NCBI RefSeq assembly: GCF_003129605.1
Contig: NZ_QBDX01000004.1
Span: forward strand, 310,001-374,000
Origin: Hyphobacterium indicum
Lineage (GTDB): Bacteria; Pseudomonadota; Alphaproteobacteria; Caulobacterales; Maricaulaceae
Direction of reading: 5' to 3'
Length of the DNA stretch: 64,000 nucleotides
Shown: positions 44,035-53,016 of the stretch, one piece after another
How the letters are laid out: each line of letters starts with the position of its first letter
Numbering within the stretch: the stretch's first letter is position 1
The notes under the pieces: generated by a model
What the model was told of the DNA's origin: nothing
The model's database searches: none
The model's input: only the letters and a program-made list of their open reading frames with translations
Program-made: the position numbers and the translations under genes

Positions 44035-44958
44035 ATGACCGGGATCGCCATTGAAGTCGAAGGCCTGACCAAACGCTTTGGCAGCAAGACCGTGGTCGAT
44101 GACTTCTCCATGGCGGTGCCGAAAGGCGCGATCTACGGTTTCCTGGGGCCGAACGGCTCCGGCAAGACCACCACGATCCGCATGATGTGCGGGCTTTTGA
44201 AACCCGATTCCGGAACCGGTCAGGCGCTCGGTTATGACATTCTGAAACAGCCGCGCGAGATCAAATCCCGCGTCGGCTACATGACGCAGAAATTCTCGCT
44301 CTATGGTGATCTCACCGTGCGCGAGAATCTCGACTTCATGGCGCGGCTTCATGCCTTGCCGGATACACGATCCGTCGTGGACGCCGCACTGGAAGAATAC
44401 AATCTGACACCGCGCGCCCGCCAGATGGCCGATACGCTCTCCGGCGGCTGGAAGCAAAGACTGGCGCTGGCCGCCGCGTCCCTGCATTCGCCCGGCCTCC
44501 TGCTGCTGGACGAACCCACGGCCGGCGTTGATCCGAAAGCGCGGCGCGATTTCTGGGACCGCATCCGCAAACTCTCCCGGGCCGGGGTCACCGTGCTTGT
44601 TTCCACCCATTACATGGACGAGGCCGTGCAGTGCGATTTCATCGCCTATATCGCCTATGGGCGGAAGCTGATCGATGCCCCGTCCGACGAAATCGCTGCC
44701 CGGGTCGGGCTGCACACCTGGCGGATCGAGGGCAAGGGGCTGCAGCCGGTACAGGACGCGCTGGAAAAGGCTGACGGCGTCGATCAGATCGCCCGCTTCG
44801 GCTCGGCCATGCATGTCTCCGGCAAGGATGCCGACAAGCTGGAACGCGCCGTCAGACAATTCGAGGGCCGCGAGGGTCTGACGGTCAGCGAGGCAAAGAC
44901 CGGGCTGGAGGAAGCCTTCATCTATCTGATGACCGGCGCGGAGGACAATTTCTCATGA
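44035..44958 (+). CDS. ABC transporter ATP-binding protein (YbhF/YhiH-like, single domain)
   Basis: 307 residues, all ABC motifs: Walker A FLGPNGSGKTTT, Q-loop GYMTQKFSLYG, signature DTLSGGWKQRLALAAA, Walker B LLLLDEPTAGVD, and H-loop VSTHYMDEA. The C-terminal 70 residues form the regulatory extension typical of drug and polysaccharide exporters. It is cytoplasmic and energises the permease, with which it overlaps by four bases (ATGA). YbhF is a two-ATPase fusion; here only one domain is present. Confidence 0.94.
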   Translation: MTGIAIEVEGLTKRFGSKTVVDDFSMAVPKGAIYGFLGPNGSGKTTTIRMMCGLLKPDSGTGQALGYDILKQPREIKSRVGYMTQKFSLYGDLTVRENLDFMARLHALPDTRSVVDAALEEYNLTPRARQMADTLSGGWKQRLALAAASLHSPGLLLLDEPTAGVDPKARRDFWDRIRKLSRAGVTVLVSTHYMDEAVQCDFIAYIAYGRKLIDAPSDEIAARVGLHTWRIEGKGLQPVQDALEKADGVDQIARFGSAMHVSGKDADKLERAVRQFEGREGLTVSEAKTGLEEAFIYLMTGAEDNFS

Positions 44959-46061
44959 TGGCCTCCCTCTCCCGCGTGCTGGCCGTTCTGATGAAGGAAT
45001 TCATCCAGATGCGGCGAGACCGTCTGACCTTTGCCATGATGATCGGCATTCCCCTGGTCCAGCTCCTGCTCTTTGGCTACGCCATCAATACCGACCCGCG
45101 CCATCTGCCGACTCTGGTGGAACTGGGCGATGATGGTCCCGCCGTGCGCGCCATTATTCAGGGCATGGAAACCTCTGCCTATTTCGACATTCAGGGCATG
45201 ATCGCTCCCGGTGAGACCGACGATGCGCTGCGCACCAATGAGACAACCTTCATCCTCGTTGTGCCGCCAAACTTCGAACGGGATCTTTTACGCGGCGAAC
45301 AGCCGGACATATTGCTGGATGTGGATGCCTCCGATCCTGTCGCGGCCGGGGCCGGCGCCGGCGCCTTTCCGCAAATCGTCGCCAGTGCCACGGCGGAATA
45401 CGGCAGCGGCGCGGCGGCGGCCGCGACGCCCGTCATCCACCGGCGCTATAATCCGGCGGGCGAAACCGCGATGAATATCGTGCCCGGCCTGCTCGGCATC
45501 ATCCTGACCATGACGATGGCGATGATGACCTCGATGGCGCTGACCAAGGAGGCCGAGCGCGGCACGCTGGAAACCCTGCTCGCCACGCCGACGCGGCCGC
45601 TGGAAGTGATGGCCGGCAAGATCGCGCCCTATGTGCTGGTCGGGGCGATGCAGGTCATCCTCATGCTGCTGGCGGCGCGCTATCTGTTTGGCGTGCCCTT
45701 TCTGGGCGGGGCCGGCGCCTTCATCATCGCCGTGGCCCTCTTCATCCTGGTCAATCTCTCGCTGGGCTTCCTGTTTTCAACGCTCGCCCGCACCCAGATG
45801 CAGGCCATGCAGATGACCTTTTTCGTCTTCCTGCCCTCGATATTGCTGTCCGGCTTCATGTTCCCCTTCGCCGGCATGCCCGGCTGGGCGCGCTTTCTGG
45901 GCGAGATGATCCCGACAACCCACTTCATCCGCGCCGTCCGGTCCATCATGCTCAAGGGCGCGGATATGGCCGATGTCTGGCCCAGCCTCTGGCCGCTGAT
46001 GATCACCTTCGCCGTGATCGCCACCCTCGCCCTGACGCGCTATCGCCGCACGCTGGATTAG
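44955..46061 (+). CDS. ABC-2 type permease of the TetR-controlled exporter
   Basis: 368 residues. Membrane topology is typical of YbhS/YhhJ permeases: an N-terminal helix (DRLTFAMMIGIPLVQLLLFG), a periplasmic domain of about 130 residues, and five C-terminal helices, including MNIVPGLLGIILTMTMAM and the FLPSILLSGFMFPFAGMPGW loop. E. coli-type systems have two permeases; here there is one, presumably acting as homodimer. It exports a hydrophobic compound from the cytoplasm or inner membrane. Its stop overlaps the convergent XRE stop (TTAG). Confidence 0.92.
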   Translation: MMASLSRVLAVLMKEFIQMRRDRLTFAMMIGIPLVQLLLFGYAINTDPRHLPTLVELGDDGPAVRAIIQGMETSAYFDIQGMIAPGETDDALRTNETTFILVVPPNFERDLLRGEQPDILLDVDASDPVAAGAGAGAFPQIVASATAEYGSGAAAAATPVIHRRYNPAGETAMNIVPGLLGIILTMTMAMMTSMALTKEAERGTLETLLATPTRPLEVMAGKIAPYVLVGAMQVILMLLAARYLFGVPFLGGAGAFIIAVALFILVNLSLGFLFSTLARTQMQAMQMTFFVFLPSILLSGFMFPFAGMPGWARFLGEMIPTTHFIRAVRSIMLKGADMADVWPSLWPLMITFAVIATLALTRYRRTLD

Positions 46062-46252
46062 GCTTCGTCATCGAAAATCTGCTCGATCGGCAGTTCGAAC
46101 AGGCGCGCCATCCTGAAGGCCAGCGGCAGGGAGGGATCATACTTCCCGTTTTCGATCGAGATGATGGTCTGGCGCGACACGTTCAGCCTGTCCCCCAGCG
46201 CCTGCTGGCTCCAGCCGTGAACGGCGCGAAGCTCCCTTACCCGGTTCTTCAT
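46058..46252 (-). CDS. small XRE/Cro-like regulator (second module)
   Basis: 64 residues with the same layout as the regulator at 37614: an N-terminal NRVRELRAVHGWSQQALGDR, then LNVSRQTIISIENGKYDPSL and the FRMARLFELPIEQIF ending. It is the last gene of a four-gene minus-strand operon and overlaps the membrane protein upstream by four bases. Probably a repressor of its own operon, whose promoter has the direct repeats at 48391. Confidence 0.9.
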   Translation of the reverse strand: MKNRVRELRAVHGWSQQALGDRLNVSRQTIISIENGKYDPSLPLAFRMARLFELPIEQIFDDEA

Positions 46253-46680
46253 TCGTAGCGCCGCTTCACTATGTGGACCGCTACGACATAGGCGAGCAGG
46301 CCGGCGGGCATCGATATCGCGGCGGCAAGCGACAGCACGCCATCCAGAGCGCCTTCTGCAAAAAGCTCCGACAACAGGCCCAGCGCGGTCATCACGATCA
46401 ATACGGATGCAAACCCGATTGCCATCGCCCGGATCTGGATCATCTGCTGCAACTCATCGAGCGTCCGGATGAGCGTTACGAACTCGTAGCCGAGCAGGAT
46501 CACACAGACAAAAGCGGCCAGAGTCAGCCCGGCAACAAGGACTTGCGAGCCACCCATTGTCACCGCCACCGCCGAGCCGAGATAGGTGGCAAGGAATACC
46601 AGGCTCAGGGTCAGGCTGCGCCAGAAATAGCGGCGCCGGACCGCCGGCGGGGCCGAACTGGCTTCAGGCATCAGATCCAT
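46249..46680 (-). CDS. four-helix membrane protein linked to an XRE regulator
   Basis: 143 residues with four hydrophobic segments. After the second lies a loop FVTLIRTLDELQQMIQIRAM, the most conserved-looking part, then IGFASVLIVMTALGLLSELF and a last helix ending in the basic VKRRYE. It is not obviously homologous to the membrane proteins of the first XRE module, but it has the same size, topology and neighbour. Function unknown. Confidence 0.8.
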   Translation of the reverse strand: MDLMPEASSAPPAVRRRYFWRSLTLSLVFLATYLGSAVAVTMGGSQVLVAGLTLAAFVCVILLGYEFVTLIRTLDELQQMIQIRAMAIGFASVLIVMTALGLLSELFAEGALDGVLSLAAAISMPAGLLAYVVAVHIVKRRYE

Positions 46681-46689
46681 GGCAGGCTC

Positions 46690-46932
46690 CTAGTGCGAGG
46701 GTTGACCGAAGAACCGGTTCCACAGCTTTTTCCGATTCGCGAACACCGCCCATCCGCCAATAATGGCGAGCGTCCAGAACAGGGCTTCCGTCGCCAGCGC
46801 CGCGAAAGTGACCGCGACCACGAAGGCGGTCGTCGAGTCCGATACGAAATAGGTCACGATCACCCCGGTCCACGCGGCTCCGAATGCGGCGAAAGCCAGC
46901 ACAAGCACGATTTTCCTGATGAGTTCCGGCAT
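46690..46932 (-). CDS. small two-to-three-helix membrane protein
   Basis: 80 residues, nearly all hydrophobic except the ends: KIVLVLAFAAFGAAWTGVIV, a short SDST loop, then FVVAVTFAALATEALFWTL and a basic tail (NRKKLWNRFFG). Its ATG follows directly on the amidohydrolase stop (TAAATG), so it is translated from the same message. No known family. It is probably an accessory of the module. Confidence 0.75.
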   Translation of the reverse strand: MPELIRKIVLVLAFAAFGAAWTGVIVTYFVSDSTTAFVVAVTFAALATEALFWTLAIIGGWAVFANRKKLWNRFFGQPSH

Positions 46933-48372
46933 TTAGCCCTCCCCGTCTTGCGAGTTTTGCAGCAGCGGCGCGGTAAGCTGTTCGAATGTGAAGGCTCGGC
47001 CATTGGTCACGACCATATGCACCTCGCGGGCATGGTCGAGATTCTCGACCGGATTGGCATCGAGAAAGACGATGTCGGCTTCCCGGCCTTCTGCCAAGCG
47101 TCCGGTATTGTCAAAACCGATCCCTTCGGCCGAGGCCGAGGTTGCCAGGCGCAGGATTTCCCAGCGGTCGAGCCCGGCGGCGTGATGCAGCTGCAGCTCC
47201 ATTGCATAGCCGGGGCCGCCGCCCGGACCATCTGTACCGATCAGCAGTGGCACACCGGCAGCATGGAGGCGGCGCACGAATGCGTGGACATTGTCCATCG
47301 CCGCATCGGCGCGGGCATAGTCCTCACCGGTCCAGCCGGTACGCGCGAGCTCGGCAAATTGCTCTGAAGACTCAAGCGCATCGGGGTGGAAGTAGCGCTC
47401 ATCGCCCGCCTGTATCACGGCCTGATATCCTTCCTCGCTATAGACCAGCTCATTGACCAGCAGCGTCAGATCGACCTCGATCTGCCGTTCTGCCAGTTCA
47501 CGCATCAGGCGCTGAACACGCGGGCTGTCGAAATCGGCATATTCGAACCATTGGTACATGAAACGGGAATCCGGCCCGCGTTCAGCAAGATAGGCCTCCG
47601 CCGCTTCCGGCTCCAGCAGGTCGGAACTGGTCGGCAGGGCATGCAGCAAACCGTCAATTCCCATCTCGGCAGCGGTCAGCCAGCTGACCTGATCGAGATG
47701 CGCGATGGCCTTTAATCCATGCGCGTGCGCGGCTTCGATACCCAGCGCCAGCTCGTCCTCGGTTAGCCCGTGATAGAGTTTGAAATAGCGCATGCCGAGA
47801 CCGGCCTGCCGTTCAGCTTCGGCGAACCAAGCCTCGCGGCCTTGCGGATAGGCAAAGGCATTGCCGCCAAAGGGCGGAGGCTGCATGACCGCACCGGCGT
47901 GAACCGCATCCGGCCCGATCCACTCCCCCGAGGCAATACGTCTGTCGTAAACCGCATTGGCCTGCGGATCTGCGCCGGGATTGCGCACCGACGTAACGCC
48001 AAAAGCGAGTGCCACTCGGGCATGAAATTCGGTGACATCCTCGCGACTTTCCATCGTCACCATCGGCGCACCATCGACGATGTCGACAGCGTGCGGACCG
48101 GCGGTGATATGACCATGCGCATCCACGAACCCCGGGAGGCCGAAAGTGCCGGTCAGATCGTGAACCGTCCGGAAGTCCATGTCCGGCGGGTTGCCAGTAC
48201 CGACCCGGATGATCCTGCCGTCCTCGACAATGATATAGCTGTTTTCAGTAAGGGTCCGGCTTTCCGGGTCGATTCGCGTAAAGCCGGAATAAAGATCCTG
48301 GCCCGTTGCGGCTCCCGAACATCCGGTCAGAAGAGCAGCGGAGGCCGCTGTCAGGAGTAAATTACGGATCAT
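46933..48372 (-). CDS. amidohydrolase-family lipoprotein
   Basis: 479 residues with a lipoprotein signal (SAALLTGCSG, C18). It belongs to the imidazolonepropionase-like amidohydrolases: the barrel HxH is in GFVDAHGHIT, a Lys or substrate-region segment is MRYFKLYHGLTEDEL, a later His is in LKAIAHLDQ, and the catalytic Asp is in PLLIGTDGPGGG. The C-terminal small domain closes with TGRLAEGREADIVFLDANP, a family hallmark. It is exported, lipid-anchored, and first in an operon with two membrane proteins and an XRE regulator. Peptidase or amidase activity is likely; substrate unknown. Confidence 0.88.
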   Translation of the reverse strand: MIRNLLLTAASAALLTGCSGAATGQDLYSGFTRIDPESRTLTENSYIIVEDGRIIRVGTGNPPDMDFRTVHDLTGTFGLPGFVDAHGHITAGPHAVDIVDGAPMVTMESREDVTEFHARVALAFGVTSVRNPGADPQANAVYDRRIASGEWIGPDAVHAGAVMQPPPFGGNAFAYPQGREAWFAEAERQAGLGMRYFKLYHGLTEDELALGIEAAHAHGLKAIAHLDQVSWLTAAEMGIDGLLHALPTSSDLLEPEAAEAYLAERGPDSRFMYQWFEYADFDSPRVQRLMRELAERQIEVDLTLLVNELVYSEEGYQAVIQAGDERYFHPDALESSEQFAELARTGWTGEDYARADAAMDNVHAFVRRLHAAGVPLLIGTDGPGGGPGYAMELQLHHAAGLDRWEILRLATSASAEGIGFDNTGRLAEGREADIVFLDANPVENLDHAREVHMVVTNGRAFTFEQLTAPLLQNSQDGEG

Positions 48373-48390
48373 TTGTCACGCTCCTTTGTT

Positions 48391-48431
48391 AAGCTCGCTT
48401 TACACATAATGACAAGCTCACTTTACGTCAA
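48391..48431 (-). promoter_or_regulatory. promoter with 13-base direct repeats ahead of the amidohydrolase/XRE operon
   Basis: On the minus strand GTAAAGTGAGCTT and GTAAAGCGAGCTT occur 23 bases apart (plus-strand 48414-48426 and 48391-48403) and differ at one base. A TTGACG (48426-48431) and a TATGTG (48403-48408) 17 bases apart could be -35 and -10, with the repeats overlapping both. Likely operator for the XRE protein at 46058. Confidence 0.6.
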
Positions 48432-48536
48432 GGGTGCTTGACTATCAAATCACAGAATGTGAAAAAATGACCGTGATAGTGGCGTTTTCCGGCAAGTCGC
48501 GGCAAACTTACCTTTCGTCAGACTGAAAGATCGCCC

Positions 48537-49019
48537 ATGCCCCGACTGATCCTTGTCCGCCATTCCAAAGCCGTCGACCGCATGGACGCGGACGATGATT
48601 TTGACCGCGGCCTGACACCGGGCGGCCGCGAGGAGGCGGTCCGCACGGCGGTGGCGCTGAAGTCGGCGGGTATCGCCGCGGATCTGGTTCTGGTTTCCCC
48701 GGCCCAGCGCACCATGCAGACTTTCGTCGCCATGCGCGAGACACTGGGCAATCCCAAATTCGATGATCCGATGACGCTCTATCATGCCTCGCCGGAAATG
48801 CTGTTCCGGGCGGCCATCGAAGCCTTCGAACGCGCCGGCAGTGTCATGATTGTCGGGCATAATCCGGGCATTGGCGCGCTGGCCCTGTCGCTGGCCGAAC
48901 GCGCCCGGCAGGATCATGAAATGCCGGACGGTTTCCCGACATCTGCCGCTGCCGTGTTTACCACGGATGATATTCTGAACGATGTCACCCTCGACCTTCT
49001 GATCAATCCCAAGGCCTGA
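48537..49019 (+). CDS. sixA: SixA-like histidine phosphatase
   Basis: 160 residues of the histidine phosphatase superfamily. The catalytic RHx motif is in LILVRHSKAVDRM (H9 phosphorylated), an Arg in SPAQRTMQTF, and the second His in MIVGHNPGIGAL. SixA enzymes remove phosphate from histidine phosphotransfer proteins or phosphotransferase-system components. The sequence is complete, without the C-terminal extension of phosphoglycerate mutases. Single gene, divergent from the amidohydrolase operon. Confidence 0.9.
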   Translation: MPRLILVRHSKAVDRMDADDDFDRGLTPGGREEAVRTAVALKSAGIAADLVLVSPAQRTMQTFVAMRETLGNPKFDDPMTLYHASPEMLFRAAIEAFERAGSVMIVGHNPGIGALALSLAERARQDHEMPDGFPTSAAAVFTTDDILNDVTLDLLINPKA

Positions 49020-49091
49020 AAACCGGCCAACGATTCGCTTTTCTGAAAAAATCCATCTAAGGTTGCTTCCGATATACATCGGGGGTGGACG

Positions 49092-50636
49092 ATGGATGAT
49101 CAGGGATACCGGGCGGGCGCGCTCGCCGGGCAGCATATGCGTGCGGTTGAACGTCTGGCGCCACACAGGCTGGCGCCGGGCTGGGCGGACAGGGCTGCCA
49201 ACGGCCTGTTCTACAAATCACCGGCGCTGTCCGCAAAATCCGGCCTTACCGCAATGCAAAGACGTGCCGGGCTCGCCACCCTGGCTGTAGGCCCTGTTCT
49301 GATACTTTGGGCGCCGGGAGTGATGTGGACCGCGCTTCAGCTGGTGGCCGCCAGCGTCTTTCTGGTGATGATCCTGTTCCGTCTTGCCGCCGCAGCCTGG
49401 TGCGCACGGCCGGAACCATCCGTCATGCCGGATGAAGCCCGGCTTCCGGTCTTCACCATACTGGCCCCGGTCTACCGGGAGGCGGCGGTCCTGCCGCAAC
49501 TGACCCGGGCGCTGGCCAGCCTCGACTATCCGCCGGGGCGGCTCGACATCAAGATCATCATGGAGGCCGACGACCACGAGACCATTCAGGCAGCCCGGCA
49601 ACTCGTCTTTGACAGCCGCTTCGAGATTGTCATCGTCCCGGAGGGCACGCCCCGCACCAAACCCCGCGCCCTCAATTACGCGCTGACCTTTGCACGCGGT
49701 GACATCGTCACCGTCTATGATGCCGAGGATGTGCCCCATCCCGGTCAGCTGCGCGCCGCCGCGGCGGCCTTTCTAGCGGGGAATGAAAAACTCGGCTGCG
49801 TCCAGGCTCCGCTGAACTGGTATAACCATGACAGCAACTGGCTGACCCGGCAGTTCGCGATCGAATATGCCGTCCAGTTTCGCGCCATTCTGCCGCTCCT
49901 CGCCCGCCTTGGCCTGCCACTGCCACTGGGGGGAACCAGCAATCATTTCCGCCGCGAGGCGCTGGAGGCCGCTGGCGGCTGGGATGCCTACAATGTCACC
50001 GAGGATGCCGATCTCGGCTTCCGGCTCGCTCGGCTGGGCTATCGCAGCGGTGTGATCACCCCGCCCACACTGGAAGAAGCCCCCGAACACACTTCCCCCT
50101 GGATCCGGCAGCGCTCGCGGTGGCTGAAAGGGTATATCCAGACCCTGGCCGTGCATTTGCGCCATCCGTCAGCCCTGTCACCGGGCGCTGCGTTCAGCCT
50201 CGCCATGACCATCGGAACCGCCACAATGTCGGCATTGCTGCACGGCCCTGCCATCATCGCCCTGACCGGCCTTGCCGCATCCGGCATGATCCGCCTGACC
50301 CTGCCCGCCGCCGGATTCCTGTGTCTGGGGTATGCCGCCTCCATGGTGTGCGGGGTCGCCGCCATCCACCGGGCGGGCCTGCAAACACGCTGCATAGACG
50401 TGGCACGGATTCCGCTCTATTGGCCTCTGCAAACCATTGCAGCGATCATTGCGCTGGTGGAATTGCGCATTCGGCCCTATTTCTGGGCCAAGACCGAGCA
50501 TGGATTCACCAGGGCCCCGGAGCCGGAATGTCGCTGTCCCTTACCCTCACCCTCTTTGTCCTCTCGGCCGGTGCCTTTGTCTTTTCCGCCTGGCAGACCC
50601 GCAAGGAACCCGATCCGGCAAAAGGTCCGCGCCTGA
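49092..50636 (+). CDS. family 2 glycosyltransferase, membrane-bound, with an out-of-family C-terminal tail
   Basis: 514 residues. After an N-terminal cytoplasmic segment and two membrane helices (from about residue 63) comes a GT2 domain with EADDHETIQ, VYDAEDVPHP (D,D), TEDADLGFRLAR and the QRSRWLKGY (QxxRW) motif, as in processive or bactoprenol glycan synthases (cellulose-synthase-like). Membrane helices follow the catalytic part. The last about 37 residues (from PECRCPLPSPSL) are Pro- and Arg-rich and coincide with the start of another gene in a different frame. I infer that the ancestral stop was lost and the ORF reads through. ATG at 49092 has GGGGGTGG upstream. Confidence 0.88.
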   Translation: MDDQGYRAGALAGQHMRAVERLAPHRLAPGWADRAANGLFYKSPALSAKSGLTAMQRRAGLATLAVGPVLILWAPGVMWTALQLVAASVFLVMILFRLAAAAWCARPEPSVMPDEARLPVFTILAPVYREAAVLPQLTRALASLDYPPGRLDIKIIMEADDHETIQAARQLVFDSRFEIVIVPEGTPRTKPRALNYALTFARGDIVTVYDAEDVPHPGQLRAAAAAFLAGNEKLGCVQAPLNWYNHDSNWLTRQFAIEYAVQFRAILPLLARLGLPLPLGGTSNHFRREALEAAGGWDAYNVTEDADLGFRLARLGYRSGVITPPTLEEAPEHTSPWIRQRSRWLKGYIQTLAVHLRHPSALSPGAAFSLAMTIGTATMSALLHGPAIIALTGLAASGMIRLTLPAAGFLCLGYAASMVCGVAAIHRAGLQTRCIDVARIPLYWPLQTIAAIIALVELRIRPYFWAKTEHGFTRAPEPECRCPLPSPSLSSRPVPLSFPPGRPARNPIRQKVRA

Positions 50637-50755
50637 TCCCGTGGACGCTATTGTCCATTACGCTCGGATTCTGGCTGCTATTGCTGGTCGCGCATCTCCT
50701 CTCATTTGTCGGCATCGAGACCGGAGGCCGGTTCAACAGCCGCATGGGCTTGTGA
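50528..50755 (+). CDS. small two-helix membrane protein overlapping the glycosyltransferase gene
   Basis: 75 residues in a different frame, overlapping the last 109 bases of the glycosyltransferase gene. Two membrane helices: LTLTLFVLSAGAFVFSAW (5-22) and SITLGFWLLLLVAHLLSFVG, separated by QTRKEPDPAKGPRLIPW, with GRFNSRMGL at the end. I recall small proteins of this layout (helix, basic/Pro loop, then HLxS-type helix) in alphaproteobacteria. The ATG at 50528 has GGAG at a good distance. Function unknown. Confidence 0.75.
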   Translation: MSLSLTLTLFVLSAGAFVFSAWQTRKEPDPAKGPRLIPWTLLSITLGFWLLLLVAHLLSFVGIETGGRFNSRMGL

Positions 50756-50866
50756 CCGGCACATCATTGTGAACTCTAATTCACTTGAAGCTGGCGTTAA
50801 CTGCGTCATTTACGACGGAACAGGGACCCGGAATACGTTTCCGGTAGACATATCGGGACGAAAGAC

Positions 50867-52336
50867 ATGAACAGACTGTGGATCGCCGCCGGAGTGGCCG
50901 TTCTGATCATCATCGCGGCTGGCTGGTACGTTTTCGGGCGCGCCGCACCGGAGGGCCAGCTCACCATCGAATCCGAAGCCGCCGAACTGGCCGATATCCG
51001 CCGGTCTGTTGCCGCCACCGGCGCCGTGCGGGCCCGCGTCACAGTCGAGGTCGGCTCCCAGCTGTCCGGTCAGGTCGCCGAGTTGAATGTCGATTTCAAC
51101 TCGCCGGTCGAAGCCGGACAGGTCATTGCCCGCATTGATCCGCAAACCTATGAGACCCGCGTCCGCGAAGCCGAGGCCGCCGTGGCCACAGCCAATGCCC
51201 AGATCGCCCTCCAGCAGGCCGGCCTGCAGCGGGTCGACGCCAATCTCCGCGTCGCCGAGGAAGAATTCGGCCGCGTTGAATCGCTTCTGGAACGCGGCAT
51301 TGCCAGCACCGCCGCATTCGAAGCGGCGGAAGCCGCGCTGGAATCCTCGCGCTCGGAGCGCGCTGTTGCCCTCGCCCAGATCCGCAATGCGCGCGCCACC
51401 CTGCAGCAGCGCGAAGCGACGCTGAACGGGGCACAGATCGATCTCGAACGCACGGTTATCCGCGCTCCGATTGACGGCGTTGTCATCAATCGCGCGGTCG
51501 ATGTCGGCCAGACCGTCGCAGCCAGCCTCTCGGCCCCTGTTCTCTTCACCATCGCTCAGGACCTGTCCGTCATCCAGATCGACGCCCAGGTCGATGAAAG
51601 CGATATCGGCCAGATCCTGCAGGGCCAGACCGCGACCTTTACCGTCGATGCCTTTCCAGGCCAGAGCTATGAAGGCCGTGTCGATCAGGTGCGCCTGGCC
51701 GCCACCAATGAATCCAATGTCGTGACCTATACCGTGGTCATCACAGCGGATAATCCCGGTCAGCGCCTGTTGCCCGGCATGACCGCCAATCTGGATATCG
51801 TCACCGGCGAACGCGAAGGCGTGCTGTCCGTGCCCAATTCCGCCCTGCGCTTCCGCCCCTCCGGCGCGCTGGAAGCCCTCGCCCGCCCGGCGGAAGCGCC
51901 GCAACCGGGGCAAGGCGGTGGCGGACAGGGTGGTGGCCGCGGCGGGGGCGGCATGATGGACCGCATCGCCGAACAGCTCGACATGACGGAGAGTCAGCGC
52001 GAAGACGCCCAGCAAGCCGTGCGGTCGGCCTTCATGCAGATGCAGACCCAGATCCAGTCATCGGGCCAGCCGCCGGACCGCAATGCCATGAGCCAGCTCT
52101 TTGCCAACGCGCTGCGTCCCATCCTGACCGCCGATCAGATGAGGCGGTTCCAGCAGATACAGGCCGAAAATGCCGAGACCCGCGCTGCCAGCGTCTGGGT
52201 TGAGACCGGCGACGGCTTCCTCGAAGAACGGCGACTGCGCATCGGCGTTGGCGACAGCCGCCGCACCGAGGTCGTGGCCGGCGATCTGGAAGCCGGTGAA
52301 GCGGTCGTCACGCGGGCGCGGATGTCGGAGGGATGA
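50867..52336 (+). CDS. macA: MacA-like periplasmic adaptor with an inserted Spy/CpxP-like (LTxxQ) segment
   Basis: 489 residues. One N-terminal membrane anchor (6-24), then split lipoyl domain ([20 protein letters not shown] and [20 protein letters not shown]), a coiled-coil hairpin, and beta-barrel domain to about residue 330. Between 341 and 440 lies an insertion: a Gly-rich linker (about 343-362), then helices with LDMTESQ (371-377) and LTADQ (420-424), the repeat motif of Spy/CpxP periplasmic chaperones. The C-terminal strand-rich domain ([20 protein letters not shown]) resumes. First gene of a macA-ATPase-permease operon. It connects the ABC transporter to an outer-membrane channel. Confidence 0.9.
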   Translation: MNRLWIAAGVAVLIIIAAGWYVFGRAAPEGQLTIESEAAELADIRRSVAATGAVRARVTVEVGSQLSGQVAELNVDFNSPVEAGQVIARIDPQTYETRVREAEAAVATANAQIALQQAGLQRVDANLRVAEEEFGRVESLLERGIASTAAFEAAEAALESSRSERAVALAQIRNARATLQQREATLNGAQIDLERTVIRAPIDGVVINRAVDVGQTVAASLSAPVLFTIAQDLSVIQIDAQVDESDIGQILQGQTATFTVDAFPGQSYEGRVDQVRLAATNESNVVTYTVVITADNPGQRLLPGMTANLDIVTGEREGVLSVPNSALRFRPSGALEALARPAEAPQPGQGGGGQGGGRGGGGMMDRIAEQLDMTESQREDAQQAVRSAFMQMQTQIQSSGQPPDRNAMSQLFANALRPILTADQMRRFQQIQAENAETRAASVWVETGDGFLEERRLRIGVGDSRRTEVVAGDLEAGEAVVTRARMSEG

Positions 52337-53016
52337 CCGCATCCCTGATCCATTGCCGCAACCTGACGCGCATCTACAAGATGGGCGAGAACGAGGTCCA
52401 TGCCCTGCGCGGCGTCAGCGTCGATATCCGGCGCGGCGAATATGTGGCCATCATGGGGCCGTCCGGGTCCGGTAAATCGACTTTCATGAACATGATCGGG
52501 GCGCTCGACCGGCCCACCTCCGGCACGCTGGAAATTGATGGCGAACGGCTGGAAGCGATGAAGCCGGATGAGCTCGCAGCCTTCCGCGGCAAGCGGGTCG
52601 GCTTCGTATTCCAGCAATTCAACCTGCTGCCGCGCACAGCCGCCATCGACAATGCCGCCCTGCCCCTGGTCTATTCCGGCATATCCGCGTCCGAGCGCAA
52701 GCAACGCGCCGAGGCCCGCCTGCGCCAGGTCGGGCTCGGCGAACGCATGGACCACCACCCTTCGCAGCTCTCCGGCGGCCAGCAACAGCGTGTCGCGATC
52801 GCCCGGGCGCTGGTCAATGACCCGGCCATTCTCCTGGCCGATGAACCCACCGGCGCGCTGGATTCGCAGACCTCGGAAGAAATCCTGCAGATATTCGACC
52901 AGCTCAACCGCGACGGCATGACCATCATTCTTGTCACCCACGAACCGGACGTCGCCGCTCATGCCAAGCGGCAGATCGTGTTCCGGGACGGTGAAATCGT
53001 TGAGGACCGGACATGA
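52333..53016 (+). CDS. MacB/LolD-type ABC transporter ATPase
   Basis: 227 residues, the standard single-domain form. Walker A is [10 protein letters not shown], signature [17 protein letters not shown], Walker [13 protein letters not shown], and H-loop ILVTHEPDV. The X-loop-adjacent sequence ([17 protein letters not shown]) is typical of the LolD/MacB group, which powers mechanotransmission. It overlaps both neighbours by four bases. In this operon ATPase and permease are separate, unlike E. coli MacB. Confidence 0.93.
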   Translation: MTASLIHCRNLTRIYKMGENEVHALRGVSVDIRRGEYVAIMGPSGSGKSTFMNMIGALDRPTSGTLEIDGERLEAMKPDELAAFRGKRVGFVFQQFNLLPRTAAIDNAALPLVYSGISASERKQRAEARLRQVGLGERMDHHPSQLSGGQQQRVAIARALVNDPAILLADEPTGALDSQTSEEILQIFDQLNRDGMTIILVTHEPDVAAHAKRQIVFRDGEIVEDRT

